The notes beneath the pieces are model-generated. The model was not told where the DNA came from and made no database searches. It saw only the letters and a program-made list of their open reading frames with translations. A DNA stretch of 64,000 nt from Alphaproteobacteria bacterium (GTDB lineage: Bacteria; Pseudomonadota; Alphaproteobacteria; Rhizobiales; JAJFHR01): positions 1 to 64,000 of the forward strand of contig JAJRTY010000167.1 of assembly GCA_024278055.1 (NCBI GenBank), given 5' to 3'. This document shows, in pieces, positions 37,501 through 46,207 of this stretch; the first letter of the stretch is position 1; every line of letters begins with the position of its first letter. The translations under genes and the position numbers were made by a program.

Positions 37501-38171
37501 TCTTCTTTTTCTGGGATATTCAAACGCAGGGTTAAGCGCCGCACACCTGTCGCATCAGCCCTGCCTGCCCGCAATGAAAATTCCCGGGCCTGTCCAGCTA
37601 GCAGCAATTCACCGTTTGCCGCATAGGGCCCGACCAGCGCGCGCGCTGAAATCCGGGCATTGATGCCTGACACATCATAGGCAACCCGGCGTCTGGCATC
37701 TCTGAAAAACACCGAACCACTGGAAATGAGAACATCATCAAGAATAATGTTCTGAAGATCCATCAACTCGCCAAAGTTGGTGGCAGTCTTGATTTGCCAG
37801 TTGGGAACCCCACGCATAGAAACATCAAACCGAAAGGTCGGGCGCACAAGCTCCACATCGGTGAATTGAAATTTACCCCGCAACAGCGGCGCCAGAGCAA
37901 GCCGGGCTTTAACCTGCGCTATGCTGGCAAGGGCGGCACTGTCGCGATCATCGGGGGATTTGACCTCAACGCTGCCCAGACGAATAGTGCCGATGGGCAA
38001 TATCCGAATATCTATGTCGCCGTTAATGCTGACCTGACGACCCAGTATTCTTGCAGCTTCATTCTCAATTTCCGCGCGATAGGCCGTCCAGTTGATTAAA
38101 AACGGCGCAATTAAAGCGGTGAACAAAATCACCACAATCAATCCACACGCCATGAGGAGTGGATGTTTCAC
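34566..38171 (-). CDS. AsmA-family envelope protein
   Basis: A 1201-residue protein of the AsmA/TamB-like group, thought to bridge inner and outer membranes and move or control phospholipids. One N-terminal transmembrane helix (about 5-27, LLMACGLIVVILFTALIAPF) is followed by the AsmA N-domain (NWTAYRAEIENEAARILGR, GDIDIRILPIGTIRLG). A very long repeat-like beta region then runs to a C-terminal AsmA block with FSAMNGAGVLQIEDGVLNGIN. It likely starts with GTG at 38171. Length is typical for alphaproteobacterial members. It is monocistronic, convergent with the fumC operon. Confidence 0.9.
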   Translation of the reverse strand: MKHPLLMACGLIVVILFTALIAPFLINWTAYRAEIENEAARILGRQVSINGDIDIRILPIGTIRLGSVEVKSPDDRDSAALASIAQVKARLALAPLLRGKFQFTDVELVRPTFRFDVSMRGVPNWQIKTATNFGELMDLQNIILDDVLISSGSVFFRDARRRVAYDVSGINARISARALVGPYAANGELLLAGQAREFSLRAGRADATGVRRLTLRLNIPEKEEEEIVFDGLLDTSDQGPRFDGKLIINQDIGELEFFKTIAPGAKEKFFGKLEAKIATSFVGIQLENIKAVISQGATASRFSGRAQALWQNSSEFIVELYSKRLDLDNLLGLAGAAGKGAKKTPSQKVKLIEPRPASATMAWFLSLMADALPGLNGNGFGGRILLGLDTVVVGGLAIEKSVLKLRFADNHVEVLEASGNLPGRSRLTVKGLFLTRAKTARFDGVFDFNSLNAKDFTRWLVPSLDPLMGSRVSGYSGRLSATGKLKVAPKSIDLLEMDVKLDETQASAGLSYALRQRPAFGLALSIDQINLDRYFPPDQLKAGSSQGGFPGAQIIKDIANLFVRFDANIRLSVGSLISRGIAVRGLAADVGLEAGKLTIKKFDFADIGGSSLTTKGTISDINGKPAGVLEASLTAPDPTDLFEMLGIGDNNPDVAKGFGPLNLDISFKSSFEGGHPHHLFRINGSAGGTDISSRFLLLGKLNEFARSRLDFEAEASNQNGARLLTQLGWAKPGDVKPSSQVGIFRARIKGDVNKRLEVDFGLEAYGASGNLSGVLARVDGEPRLEADVAVMSEDARSLLSVLHVPLNDGSDETLPLSFKGTLAGKISELVLTGFEGKVGKTPVSLNATMVLGGDVPIVTAEVKTSEMSFPWAFDAVFGGGIKPGTAEPDNDQVWSAQPFDLGRLRIADLKVDLLVDRLATETTVIKNVRAKIHSRRGKFDLKQLTGKLYGGDLSLKATLDDVNGALKLNSEYSLDGGELEQIARPKEKRWAIGGKAYISGNVKAEGRSVRGLFSAMNGAGVLQIEDGVLNGINPTPFATALASIETEGELNSLVDGLLVEGQMSYGNLDTSFTINNGLVATTDLRFESESVSGQTSLVIDLSVYRLDNEWRFSFTDFPGSPALLLLYTGPVNAPERNFDAEGLREFLVVKTLQDSVKQLEKLEEEARQRLKNKKLIERSPLPLIPEPTVSSTDSNAPASVN

Positions 38172-38322
38172 TGCTCAATTTCCATTTCCAAAACCAAAAT
38201 CTGTCAAAACCTGATTGAATTCGAAGCTTCTCTTTTTCGATCAATCTTTGAAATTGATCCCTGTGCCCTGAAGTTAAGAGTAATTGATTCTCCAACAGTG
38301 GTCCTCAACAAAACGCCCCGAA

Positions 38323-39720
38323 TCACATTGCAATAACTTTGCCGGGGTTAAGAATATTGTCAGGATCCAGTGCCTTTTTAATGGCACGCATCACTACCAG
38401 CCCTCCTCCATGTTCCGCTTCGAGAAATTTCATTTTACCCATACCTACCCCATGTTCACCGGTACACGTACCCTCCATGGCAAGTGCGCGCATAACCAGG
38501 CGGTTGAGAAGTTCATCCATCCGCGCCTTTTCTTCTGAATCCTCCGGGTCAATAAGCAATATCAGGTGGAAATTCCCATCCCCCACGTGGCCAACGATTG
38601 GCGCATAGAGATTATATTTTTTGATATCGGCGCGCGTTTCTTCAACACAATCCGCCAGTCTGGATATTGGCACACAAACATCTGTTGCCAGTCCTTTGCA
38701 CCCCGGCCTCATGGCCAGCGTTGCCCAGTAGACATCGTGGCGGGCCTGCCACAACCTGCTGCGGTCTTCGGTTCTTGTAGCGGTTTCAAACGGCCCGCCA
38801 CCAAGTTCTTCGGCAATGTCGCCAAACAGGGCCATCTGCTCGGCAACGCCTTGCTCGGTGCCGTGAAACTCCAGAAACAGGATCGCCGTTTCGGGAAAAT
38901 CAAGATTGGAATAGGCATTGCAGGCGGCAATCTGAACATCATCAAAAAGCTCGATACGCGCCACCGGGATACCCATCTGGATTGCCATAATCGTTGCATC
39001 GCAGGCTGATTTAACATCGGGAAACGAACATACACCTGCAGAAATCGCTTCCGGTATTGGATGCAATCTCAAGGTTACCTCGGTTATGATCCCCAAAGTT
39101 CCCTCGGAGCCGACAATCAGCCGGGTAAGATCATACCCGGCAGAAGACTTTCTCGCCCGGCGTGCGGTCTTGACGATGCTTCCATCCGCCATTACCACGG
39201 TCAAATTGAGGACATTTTCACGCATGGTACCATAGCGCACCGCATTGGTGCCCGATGCCCGCGTTGCCGCCATGCCGCCAATACTTGCATCAGCCCCCGG
39301 GTCGATGGGGAAAAACACACCCATATCACGTAAATACTCATTCAGCTGAATACGGCTAACTCCCGCCTCAACCGTACAATCGAGATCTTCGGCACTGACG
39401 CGGATAATATTCTTCATCTGGGTGAAATCAAAGGTTATGCCCCCATGAATGGCACTTGTGTGACCTTCCAGAGAGGTGCCCGCACCAAAAGGAATTATAG
39501 GGACCTTGTGACGGGCACAAATCCTGACCAGTTCCGATACTTCCTGTGTCGAATGCACGAAAGCAACAGCATCAGGCGGACTATTGGCAAACCAGGCAAC
39601 ACTTTCGCCATGGTGATCACGCACCGAGCGCGATGTTGACAACCTGTCGCCCAGCAACGCTTCAGCTTCTTCTATCGCCGCATCAATCAATCGGGAATTG
39701 GCAAGAGCGGTCTCAACCAT
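38323..39720 (-). CDS. FAD-linked oxidase, glycolate/D-lactate dehydrogenase type
   Basis: A 465-residue FAD-binding_4 flavoprotein. The FAD domain has VPIIPFGAGTSLEGHTSA (about 75-92) and GADASIGGMAATRASGTNAVRYGTM, split by a short loop. The C-terminal domain carries the metal-binding GHVGDGNFHLILL and TGEHGVGMGKMKFLE. It resembles D-lactate dehydrogenases (cytochrome) and GlcD, passing electrons to the respiratory chain at the membrane. The exact 2-hydroxyacid cannot be assigned. No glcE/glcF genes are near, which favours the D-lactate or 2-hydroxyglutarate type. It is divergent from the thioesterase. Confidence 0.88.
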   Translation of the reverse strand: MVETALANSRLIDAAIEEAEALLGDRLSTSRSVRDHHGESVAWFANSPPDAVAFVHSTQEVSELVRICARHKVPIIPFGAGTSLEGHTSAIHGGITFDFTQMKNIIRVSAEDLDCTVEAGVSRIQLNEYLRDMGVFFPIDPGADASIGGMAATRASGTNAVRYGTMRENVLNLTVVMADGSIVKTARRARKSSAGYDLTRLIVGSEGTLGIITEVTLRLHPIPEAISAGVCSFPDVKSACDATIMAIQMGIPVARIELFDDVQIAACNAYSNLDFPETAILFLEFHGTEQGVAEQMALFGDIAEELGGGPFETATRTEDRSRLWQARHDVYWATLAMRPGCKGLATDVCVPISRLADCVEETRADIKKYNLYAPIVGHVGDGNFHLILLIDPEDSEEKARMDELLNRLVMRALAMEGTCTGEHGVGMGKMKFLEAEHGGGLVVMRAIKKALDPDNILNPGKVIAM

Positions 39721-39821
39721 GTATCACCCTTCACAGGACTATATGTTTTATCTGGTTCAGGTTATAGCACATTCCTGGACTGGTATAAGTCGATAGCAAA
39801 AAATTTTTCGGAGGAATATTC

Positions 39822-40304
39822 ATGCCATCACAAGCACCCTTCATCTCCTCGCCCATGACCGTAGTGCCCGAGTGGATTGATTACAACGGCCACATGAATG
39901 TAGCATATTATATTGTTCTGTTTGACCGTTGTATTGATGAGTTTTTCACTCACCTTGGGGTTGGCCCTGAATACGTAATACGCGAGAATGCCTCCACCTT
40001 CACCATGGAGGGCCACATAACCTATCAACGTGAGCTGTCGGTTGATGCCCCGGTAAAAATGACACTTCAAATTGTTGATTACGATCAAAAACGTCTCCAC
40101 CTCTACCTTGAAATGTTTCATGCGCAAGATGGATTTCTCAGCGCAACCTGGGAACAATTGACCCTGCATGTGGACATGAAAGCAAAACGCTCCTCGGTTT
40201 TCCCTGACGAGGTGCTTGAGAAAGTTGAACAGATGTATCAAGCTCATGGCAGCCTGCCGCCCAGCTCTCATATCGGGCGCATCATAGGTATCAGAAGAAA
40301 ATAG
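39822..40304 (+). CDS. Acyl-CoA thioesterase, hotdog fold (4HBT)
   Basis: A 160-residue protein. The hotdog signature lies near the start: WIDYNGHMNVAYYIVLFDRC, with the catalytic Asp/Asn-His context of the 4-hydroxybenzoyl-CoA thioesterase family. Strands follow in EGHITYQRELSVDAPVKMTLQIV. Related thioesterases act in carnitine or betaine degradation, but nothing nearby confirms that. AGG lies before ATG 39822. The ClC gene follows after 15 bp and may be cotranscribed. Confidence 0.85.
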   Translation: MPSQAPFISSPMTVVPEWIDYNGHMNVAYYIVLFDRCIDEFFTHLGVGPEYVIRENASTFTMEGHITYQRELSVDAPVKMTLQIVDYDQKRLHLYLEMFHAQDGFLSATWEQLTLHVDMKAKRSSVFPDEVLEKVEQMYQAHGSLPPSSHIGRIIGIRRK

Positions 40305-40319
40305 CCGGAGCCGCACTAA

Positions 40320-41954
40320 ATGTCGGAATTAATAAACAGTTTCAGGCGCTTCCTGCTTGAATCCGTGCATCCGAATTTACACACTTTTGCTTACAATCGC
40401 GAACCTCTGGCCTGGGTTCTGGCAGCCGTTATAGGCCTTGCGATTGCCTATGCCATCATTGCCTTCAGGCTTCTTATCGGTGCCACCCAGTTTTTATGGC
40501 TCGGCACCATGTCGGAAAAGTTTTCCACTCAGATAGCCAGCCAACCAGCCATTGTGATTATTCTGGTCCCCGCCATCGGTGGCCTGGTTGTCGGCCTGCT
40601 TCTGCAATTTGTATTACCCGGCCGCCGCCCCGAAGGCGTTGCCGACGTTATTGAGGCACGCGCCATAGGGGGGGCCAGAATGCCGTTTTTAAACGGCCTC
40701 GGCGCTGCCCTGGTTTCTGCCGTGTCTTTGGGCAGCGGTGCCAGTGCCGGTCGTGAAGGCCCCGCCGTTCATCTTGGCGCCACTCTGTCTTCAAGCCTGG
40801 CGCAATTTTTTGTTTTCCCCCGCCATATGCAACGCACTTTATTGGCCTGTGGTGCCGCCGCAGCCGTTTCCGCATCCTTTAATGCACCGATTGCCGGCGC
40901 ACTTTTTGCCATGGAAGTTATTCTCGCGCACCTGTCACCACGCGCTTTTGTACCCATAATTATTTCAAGCGTGGCCGCAACAATCGTTACCCGGTTTCAC
41001 CTCGGCAGCTTTCCAGCCTTCATTGTCCCGGATCATCAGATTACCTCATATCTGGAGTTTCCGGCATTCGCACTCCTCGGACTCACCTGTGGAATTGTCG
41101 CCATCTGCTTTCACTCCTCCCTCAGCACCGCCGACTGGGTTGCCCGCCACATCACCTGCCCTTTATGGATAAGACCCGTCATTGGCGGTTTGATGGTTGG
41201 CACACTGGCAGTCTTCTTTCCGCAAATTCTTGGCGTCGGCTATGAAGCAACTGATGCCGCATTGAACCAGCAATTGCCCCTGGTCCTGTTGCTCCTGCTT
41301 ATCCCCGCCAAGACGGCGGCAACCGCCATTACACTGGCCAGCCGTTTTGGCGGTGGTGTGTTCAGCCCTTCATTATACCTCGGTGCCATGACCGGCGGTG
41401 CCTTTGGCATCATCGCAACGTCCGTTTTCCCGGAGGTTGCATCAAGCAACGGTCTTTATGCCATCGTTGGCATGGGGGCGGTGGTCGCCGCCATTTTAGG
41501 TGCCCCGATTTCAACCACCCTGATAGTCTTTGAACTCACCGGTGGTTATGAAATGACACTCGCTATCGTGCTGACAATATCTATTTCCACCGGTCTCATG
41601 CAGGCGGTTCACGGGCGCAGCTTTTTTCACTGGCAACTGGGCACAAGGGGTCTGTTCCTGAATGAAGGCCCGCACAAGGAAATCGTCCGAAATCTTCATG
41701 TGTCAGATTTCATGGAACCGCTTGAAGGTGATGAAACCGCCCCCCCTCTCAGCGATGAGGAGCAACGGTTTTTGCTGACAAAAAACGATACTCTCGAAAC
41801 AGCTCTGCGCGCATTTGACGACTGTGGCCTCCCACTCATTCCCGTGGTAGACGATAAAGACACAAGCCGCACAATCGGCTGGGCCAGACGTCTGGCGGCA
41901 ACCGATGCCTTCAACCGGGCATTAATCAGAGCAAACGTGGAAAAGCATGGCTGA
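40320..41954 (+). CDS. ClC-family chloride channel / H+/Cl- antiporter
   Basis: A 544-residue membrane protein. The ClC core (about 30-440) shows the selectivity motif GSGASAGREGPAVHLG with the gating Glu (GREGP), SFNAPIAGALFAMEVIL and GGGVFSPSLYLGAM. The gating Glu and inner features are those of proton-coupled exchangers. The cytoplasmic C-terminus (about 450-540) has one CBS-like segment (DTLETALRAFDDCGLPLIPVVDD). It probably serves acid resistance or ion balance. Its end overlaps the next gene by 8 bp. Confidence 0.92.
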   Translation: MSELINSFRRFLLESVHPNLHTFAYNREPLAWVLAAVIGLAIAYAIIAFRLLIGATQFLWLGTMSEKFSTQIASQPAIVIILVPAIGGLVVGLLLQFVLPGRRPEGVADVIEARAIGGARMPFLNGLGAALVSAVSLGSGASAGREGPAVHLGATLSSSLAQFFVFPRHMQRTLLACGAAAAVSASFNAPIAGALFAMEVILAHLSPRAFVPIIISSVAATIVTRFHLGSFPAFIVPDHQITSYLEFPAFALLGLTCGIVAICFHSSLSTADWVARHITCPLWIRPVIGGLMVGTLAVFFPQILGVGYEATDAALNQQLPLVLLLLLIPAKTAATAITLASRFGGGVFSPSLYLGAMTGGAFGIIATSVFPEVASSNGLYAIVGMGAVVAAILGAPISTTLIVFELTGGYEMTLAIVLTISISTGLMQAVHGRSFFHWQLGTRGLFLNEGPHKEIVRNLHVSDFMEPLEGDETAPPLSDEEQRFLLTKNDTLETALRAFDDCGLPLIPVVDDKDTSRTIGWARRLAATDAFNRALIRANVEKHG

Positions 41955-42474
41955 TAAACCAAAATACATACCCGAACTCACCGCCATTAAATTCGAACGC
42001 GGCTTTGATGTGGATGCCCAGTTGCAGCATGTTTGCAACAAGTTGGCCGTAACGGGACTGATCGTCGGAGGCCTGCTTCAGGAAAACAGCTGCGGCGATA
42101 TCTCAGGGGTGCAGCTGGTCGATATCAGATCACAGGAAAAATTTAATATCTGGGAAAACCGTGGCAACCATGCCAGCGGGTGCCGGTTGGATGAAGCCGG
42201 ACTGCTTGGCTCGGCAAAAGTTATTGAACAGGCTATTTTTGACCGTGTCGATCTGGTGATTATCAATCGGTTTGGGCGCGCCGAAAGCGAAGGCAAGGGA
42301 TTGCGCGATTATTTTGCTCAAGCCGTTGACGCCGGGGTGCCGGTTTTAACCGGTGTGCGTGAACCTTATATCGAAGCCTGGCAAAATTTCCACGGCGGCA
42401 TGGCGCACGAATTGATTGCAAGTGATATCAAAATGGAAAACTGGATTGCCAAGGCAATCGAAAACCCGGCTTGA
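41947..42474 (+). CDS. DUF2478 protein
   Basis: A 175-residue cytoplasmic protein overlapping the ClC gene end. It carries the DUF2478 pattern: VTGLIVGGLLQENSCGDISGVQLVDI, CRLDEAGLLGSAKVIEQAI, VIINRFGRAESEGKGLRDYF, split by short variable parts. Members resemble P-loop NTPases of the THEP1 type and often occur near molybdenum transport genes; none are present here. No canonical Walker A is visible in this copy. Function remains unknown. Confidence 0.8.
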   Translation: MADKPKYIPELTAIKFERGFDVDAQLQHVCNKLAVTGLIVGGLLQENSCGDISGVQLVDIRSQEKFNIWENRGNHASGCRLDEAGLLGSAKVIEQAIFDRVDLVIINRFGRAESEGKGLRDYFAQAVDAGVPVLTGVREPYIEAWQNFHGGMAHELIASDIKMENWIAKAIENPA

Positions 42475-42522
42475 AATCAATACTCCCTAACAGCTGCGAC
42501 TCAGTGTTATAAGAACAGGATT

Positions 42523-44865
42523 ATGCCCATCGACCCGTTTGATCTTGGTTCTGTCGACGAAAGTGAAGCTGCCCGGCCTACCGGTGGCATTGCTGCGCGC
42601 GCCATGGCCGCTGTCGAAGCACCCTACCTCAAAAAGCTCAATCGCGAACAACGCCGGGCGGTGGAAAATGTTGATGGTCCCTCGCTCATTCTGGCCGGTG
42701 CCGGCACCGGCAAGACCCGGGTTTTAACCACGCGTCTGGCTCACATACTGCACACGCGCCGCGCCTGGCCGGGGCAGATCCTGGCGGTGACCTTCACCAA
42801 CAAAGCGGCACGCGAAATGAAAGAGCGCATTGGTGCCATCATTGGTGGTGTGGTTGAAGGCATGACCTGGCTTGGCACCTTTCATTCAATTGGCGCTAAA
42901 ATCCTGCGTCGTGATGCCGAACTGGTTGGCCTCAGGCCCGATTTCGCCATTCTTGACACCGATGACCAGATACGCCTGCTTAAACAGCTGATAAAAGCCG
43001 ACGGCATTGACGAAAAACGCTGGCCCGCACGCCAACTGGCCGGTGAAATTGATGGCTGGAAAAACCGTGGTATTACGCCAGACAAAGTAAGTGCCGCTGA
43101 CGCGCAATCCTATGCCAACGGCAAGGGTGTTGAGATATATGCCGAATATCAGGCGCGTCTGAAAATACTCAATGCCGCTGATTTTGGCGATCTTCTGCTT
43201 GAATGCCTGCGATTGTTTCAGGAAAACCCCGATGTTCTTAGCGGGTATCGCGAGCGCTTCAAATATATGCTGGTGGATGAGTATCAGGACACCAATGTGG
43301 CGCAATACCTGTGGCTGCGCCTGCTGGCTGGTAATGCCGGTAACATTGCCTGCGTTGGTGATGACGACCAGTCAATTTACGGGTGGCGCGGTGCGGAAGT
43401 TGACAATATCCTGCGCTTTGAAAAAGATTTCCCCGGTGCTCTTGTGGTGCGGCTGGAAGAAAACTACCGCTCAACCCCGCATATTCTCAATGCCGCTTCA
43501 GGCCTCATTGGCCACAATCAGGGCCGCCTGGGCAAAACCCTGCGCACGTCTGAAACCGCAGGCGAGAAGGTTCAGGTTAAATCTGTCTGGGATGGCGAAG
43601 AAGAAGCCCGGAGCATTGCAGACGATATCGAAAACCTGCAACGCAACGACCACAGTCTCAATGAAATAGCCATTCTGGTGCGCGTCAGTTCGCTGATGCG
43701 TGAATTTGAAGACCGGTTCGTTACCCTTGGCCTGCCCTATCGTGTCATTGGCGGCCCGCGTTTTTATGAACGCCGTGAAATAAGAGATGGTCTCGCCTAC
43801 CTCAAAGTCACCGCCCAGCCCGACAATGATCTGGCTTTTGAGCGTATCATCAACACGCCCAAACGCGGCCTTGGCAATGTCACCGTGCAAAAGCTGCATG
43901 AATTCGCCCGTGCGCAAGGCATATCATTAACCCGTGCGGCGCGCACATTGGTTGAAACCGACGAACTTTCCAAGGCCGCACGTAAATCTCTGGGCGAGCT
44001 TTTGGATAATTTTGCCCGCTGGCGTTCTCTCATTGACGGCCTGCCCCACACCGAGCTGGCCGAAATGATCCTGGATGAATCCGGTTACACCGCCATGTGG
44101 CAAAATGACAAGGCAGCGGACACGCAAGGTCGCCTGGAAAATCTCAAGGAACTGGTCAATTCCATGGGGGAATTTGAAAACCTCGCCGGTTTTCTTGAGC
44201 ATATTTCGCTGGTGATGGATGTGCAGACGGCTGAGACCAGCGATATGATCAACCTCATGACCCTGCATTCCGCCAAGGGTCTCGAATTTGACACGGTCTT
44301 TCTGCCCGGCTGGGAAGAAGGCCTGTTTCCCCATCAACGCGCGCTCGATGAAAGCGGCAGCGCCGGTCTCGAGGAAGAACGCCGTCTGGCCTATGTCGGC
44401 ATTACGCGCGCGCGCAAACTGGCAAAGATCAGCTTCACTTCAAATCGCCGCATTCATAATCTGTGGCAATCCGCCATGCCGTCGCGTTTTTTGGATGAGC
44501 TGCCCGAAGCTGATGTGGACGTTGAAAGCGCTTCCGACACTTACGGCGGTGGCAGCTTTGGCCAGAGCCGGTTTAACGAAGATGTGTTTGAGGCCAATTA
44601 CAATACCCCGGGCTGGCGTCGCGCCCAGTCACATCAAGCCGCAAACCCGGCACCCAAAAGCCGCTTTGGCTCCTCACCAGTGCTGGAGGGAGAACTGGTC
44701 GCTTCTGAATTTTCCGACACCAGCACCTACAGGTTGGGCGAGAGAATTTTCCACGACAAATTCGGCTATGGTGCCATTGCCGCAATAGATGGCAACAAGC
44801 TGACCATTGACTTCGAAAAATCCGGTCGCAAGCGCGTACTCGATTCATTTGTGGCCCGTCATTAG
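42523..44865 (+). CDS. uvrD: ATP-dependent DNA helicase, UvrD/PcrA type
   Basis: A 780-residue SF1A helicase for nucleotide-excision and mismatch repair and for clearing proteins from DNA. Motif Q is LNREQRRAV, Walker A GAGTGKT (about 59-65), motif Ia AVTFTNKAAREM, motif II VDEYQDTN, motif III GDDDQSIYGWRGA, motif V LMTLHSAKGLEFD and motif VI YVGITRAR. The C-terminal Tudor-like end (GERIFHDKFGYGAIAAIDGNKL) typical of alphaproteobacterial PcrA/UvrD is present. It is followed after 3 bp by broken prmA, so the two are cotranscribed. Confidence 0.95.
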   Translation: MPIDPFDLGSVDESEAARPTGGIAARAMAAVEAPYLKKLNREQRRAVENVDGPSLILAGAGTGKTRVLTTRLAHILHTRRAWPGQILAVTFTNKAAREMKERIGAIIGGVVEGMTWLGTFHSIGAKILRRDAELVGLRPDFAILDTDDQIRLLKQLIKADGIDEKRWPARQLAGEIDGWKNRGITPDKVSAADAQSYANGKGVEIYAEYQARLKILNAADFGDLLLECLRLFQENPDVLSGYRERFKYMLVDEYQDTNVAQYLWLRLLAGNAGNIACVGDDDQSIYGWRGAEVDNILRFEKDFPGALVVRLEENYRSTPHILNAASGLIGHNQGRLGKTLRTSETAGEKVQVKSVWDGEEEARSIADDIENLQRNDHSLNEIAILVRVSSLMREFEDRFVTLGLPYRVIGGPRFYERREIRDGLAYLKVTAQPDNDLAFERIINTPKRGLGNVTVQKLHEFARAQGISLTRAARTLVETDELSKAARKSLGELLDNFARWRSLIDGLPHTELAEMILDESGYTAMWQNDKAADTQGRLENLKELVNSMGEFENLAGFLEHISLVMDVQTAETSDMINLMTLHSAKGLEFDTVFLPGWEEGLFPHQRALDESGSAGLEEERRLAYVGITRARKLAKISFTSNRRIHNLWQSAMPSRFLDELPEADVDVESASDTYGGGSFGQSRFNEDVFEANYNTPGWRRAQSHQAANPAPKSRFGSSPVLEGELVASEFSDTSTYRLGERIFHDKFGYGAIAAIDGNKLTIDFEKSGRKRVLDSFVARH

Positions 44866-44868
44866 CCC

Positions 44869-45749
44869 ATGAGTGTTCGTGTTGTATTTCCAAATCTTGA
44901 TCAGCCCCAGGCCCATGCACTGGCGGAAATAGCCGAGGCCGCAGAACGCCTTGAAATTCTGGCTGTTGCAATTGATGAATATGATGAGGCAGCCAGCTGT
45001 GGTCGGTGTCGGTTTATTTTGATCACCCGCCACACCCCGCTGACGTTGATACGATTGCAACAATTGCCGCCGACGTACTCGATATTGCCCGACTGCCGTG
45101 GAAAATGAAAAATGTGCCGGATATCAACTGGGTGCAGAAATCTCTTGAAGGACTCACTCCAGTCCAGGCCGGTCGCTTTTTTGTCCATGGCTGTCATGAT
45201 CGCCATTTACGCCCCGGCCATTCAATCGCCATTGAACTTGAGGCCGCCATGGCCTTTGGCTCGGGCCACCACGGCACCACCAAAGGGTGCCTCACCGCTT
45301 TTGATCACCTGTTAAAACAACGCCGTTTTAACCGTATCCTGGATGTCGGCACCGGCACCGGTATTCTGGCCATTGCTGCGGCCAGGGCTTTGAAAACCAA
45401 AATTGTCGCCAGCGACATAGACCCCGTCGCCGTTCGCCATGCCGCCGAAAATGCCCGTCACAATGGCGTCAAAGCCTATGTGAAAACGCTTGAAAGCAGC
45501 GGGTTAAACCATTCCGAAATCAGAAAGAATGCTCACTATGATCTGATTTTTGCCAATATACTTGCCCGCCCGCTGGCAGGCATGGCTTTAAATATCGCCG
45601 CCAGTGCCGCACCGGGTGCAGAGATAATTCTGTCGGGTATTTTACCCCGGCAATCGATGTTTGTTGAACGGGCTTACCGCGCCCACGGGTTTGTCGTCGC
45701 CAGAAGATATAGTCTTGAAAACTGGATTACTCTGAGCCTGCACAAATGA
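44869..45749 (+). pseudogene. prmA: Ribosomal protein L11 methyltransferase, frameshifted
   Basis: PrmA trimethylates ribosomal protein L11. The first frame (ATG 44869) gives MSVRVVFPNLDQPQAHALAE to about DEYDEA and then runs into nonsense. The rest of the protein lies in the frame one base earlier: SQLWSVSVYFDH, then LRPGHSIAIELEAAMAFGSGHH, the SAM motif LDVGTGTGILAIAAARA and the catalytic-region FANILARPL, to the stop at 45749. The switch falls between about 44986 and 44994, equal to a 1-bp deletion. All downstream motifs are intact. PrmA is dispensable in many bacteria, so loss is tolerable; a sequencing indel is the alternative. Confidence 0.88.
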
Positions 45750-45756
45750 ATAAAAA

Positions 45757-45786
45757 AGAGGTGCTGCGGAAACCCGCAACACCTCT
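45757..45786 (+). terminator. Terminator after prmA
   Basis: AGAGGTG-TGCGG and CCGCA-CACCTCT form a stem with a small bulge (45757-45786) around an AAA loop. A T pair and AT-rich DNA follow, and an A run precedes it, so it may also stop the convergent small gene at 45882. Confidence 0.75.
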
Positions 45787-45881
45787 TGAAACTCGACGCA
45801 ATACAAATTTTACTGGTTTACAAACGCAATACTGATTCGCTTGTTTACAGCAGGTGAGTATTCGAATTATTAACGCCGCAA

Positions 45882-46058
45882 TTATTTGCTGTCATAATTT
45901 CTCGTGTCAGATGTAAGCGCGGCCAGCCGGTATTTGGCGGTTTCCAGCCGGGCTTCAATCATTTTCGATAAAAGTGTTTTACCGAAAGACCTTAGCCTGA
46001 TTTTCAACTCGTCCAGTTTAAGTTCAAAACCGGGTTGAGCCTGTGCAACATGTGCCAT
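45882..46058 (-). CDS. Small basic helical protein (58 aa)
   Basis: The frame from ATG 46058 to TAA 45882-45884 has AAGGAT as Shine-Dalgarno. It encodes 58 residues: MAHVAQAQPGFELKLDELK, then a helix with KMIEARLETAKYRLAALTSD and end NYDSK. Codon use looks native and no other gene covers this stretch. It has no signal peptide or membrane segment and could form a coiled coil. I recognise no family. It is divergent from aminopeptidase P and convergent with prmA. Confidence 0.6.
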   Translation of the reverse strand: MAHVAQAQPGFELKLDELKIRLRSFGKTLLSKMIEARLETAKYRLAALTSDTRNYDSK

Positions 46059-46207
46059 TTATTATCCTTTTAATTACTCTCAGATGCAGATTTCGCCTCT
46101 GAATTATTCTGTTGGGCTATAAATAAGGCTGTTGGGAAAAACGAGTACCCCGTTTTTTCGCACCACTGGGTTGCACAAGACGCATGGGCCGCATAGAACG
46201 TGGGACT

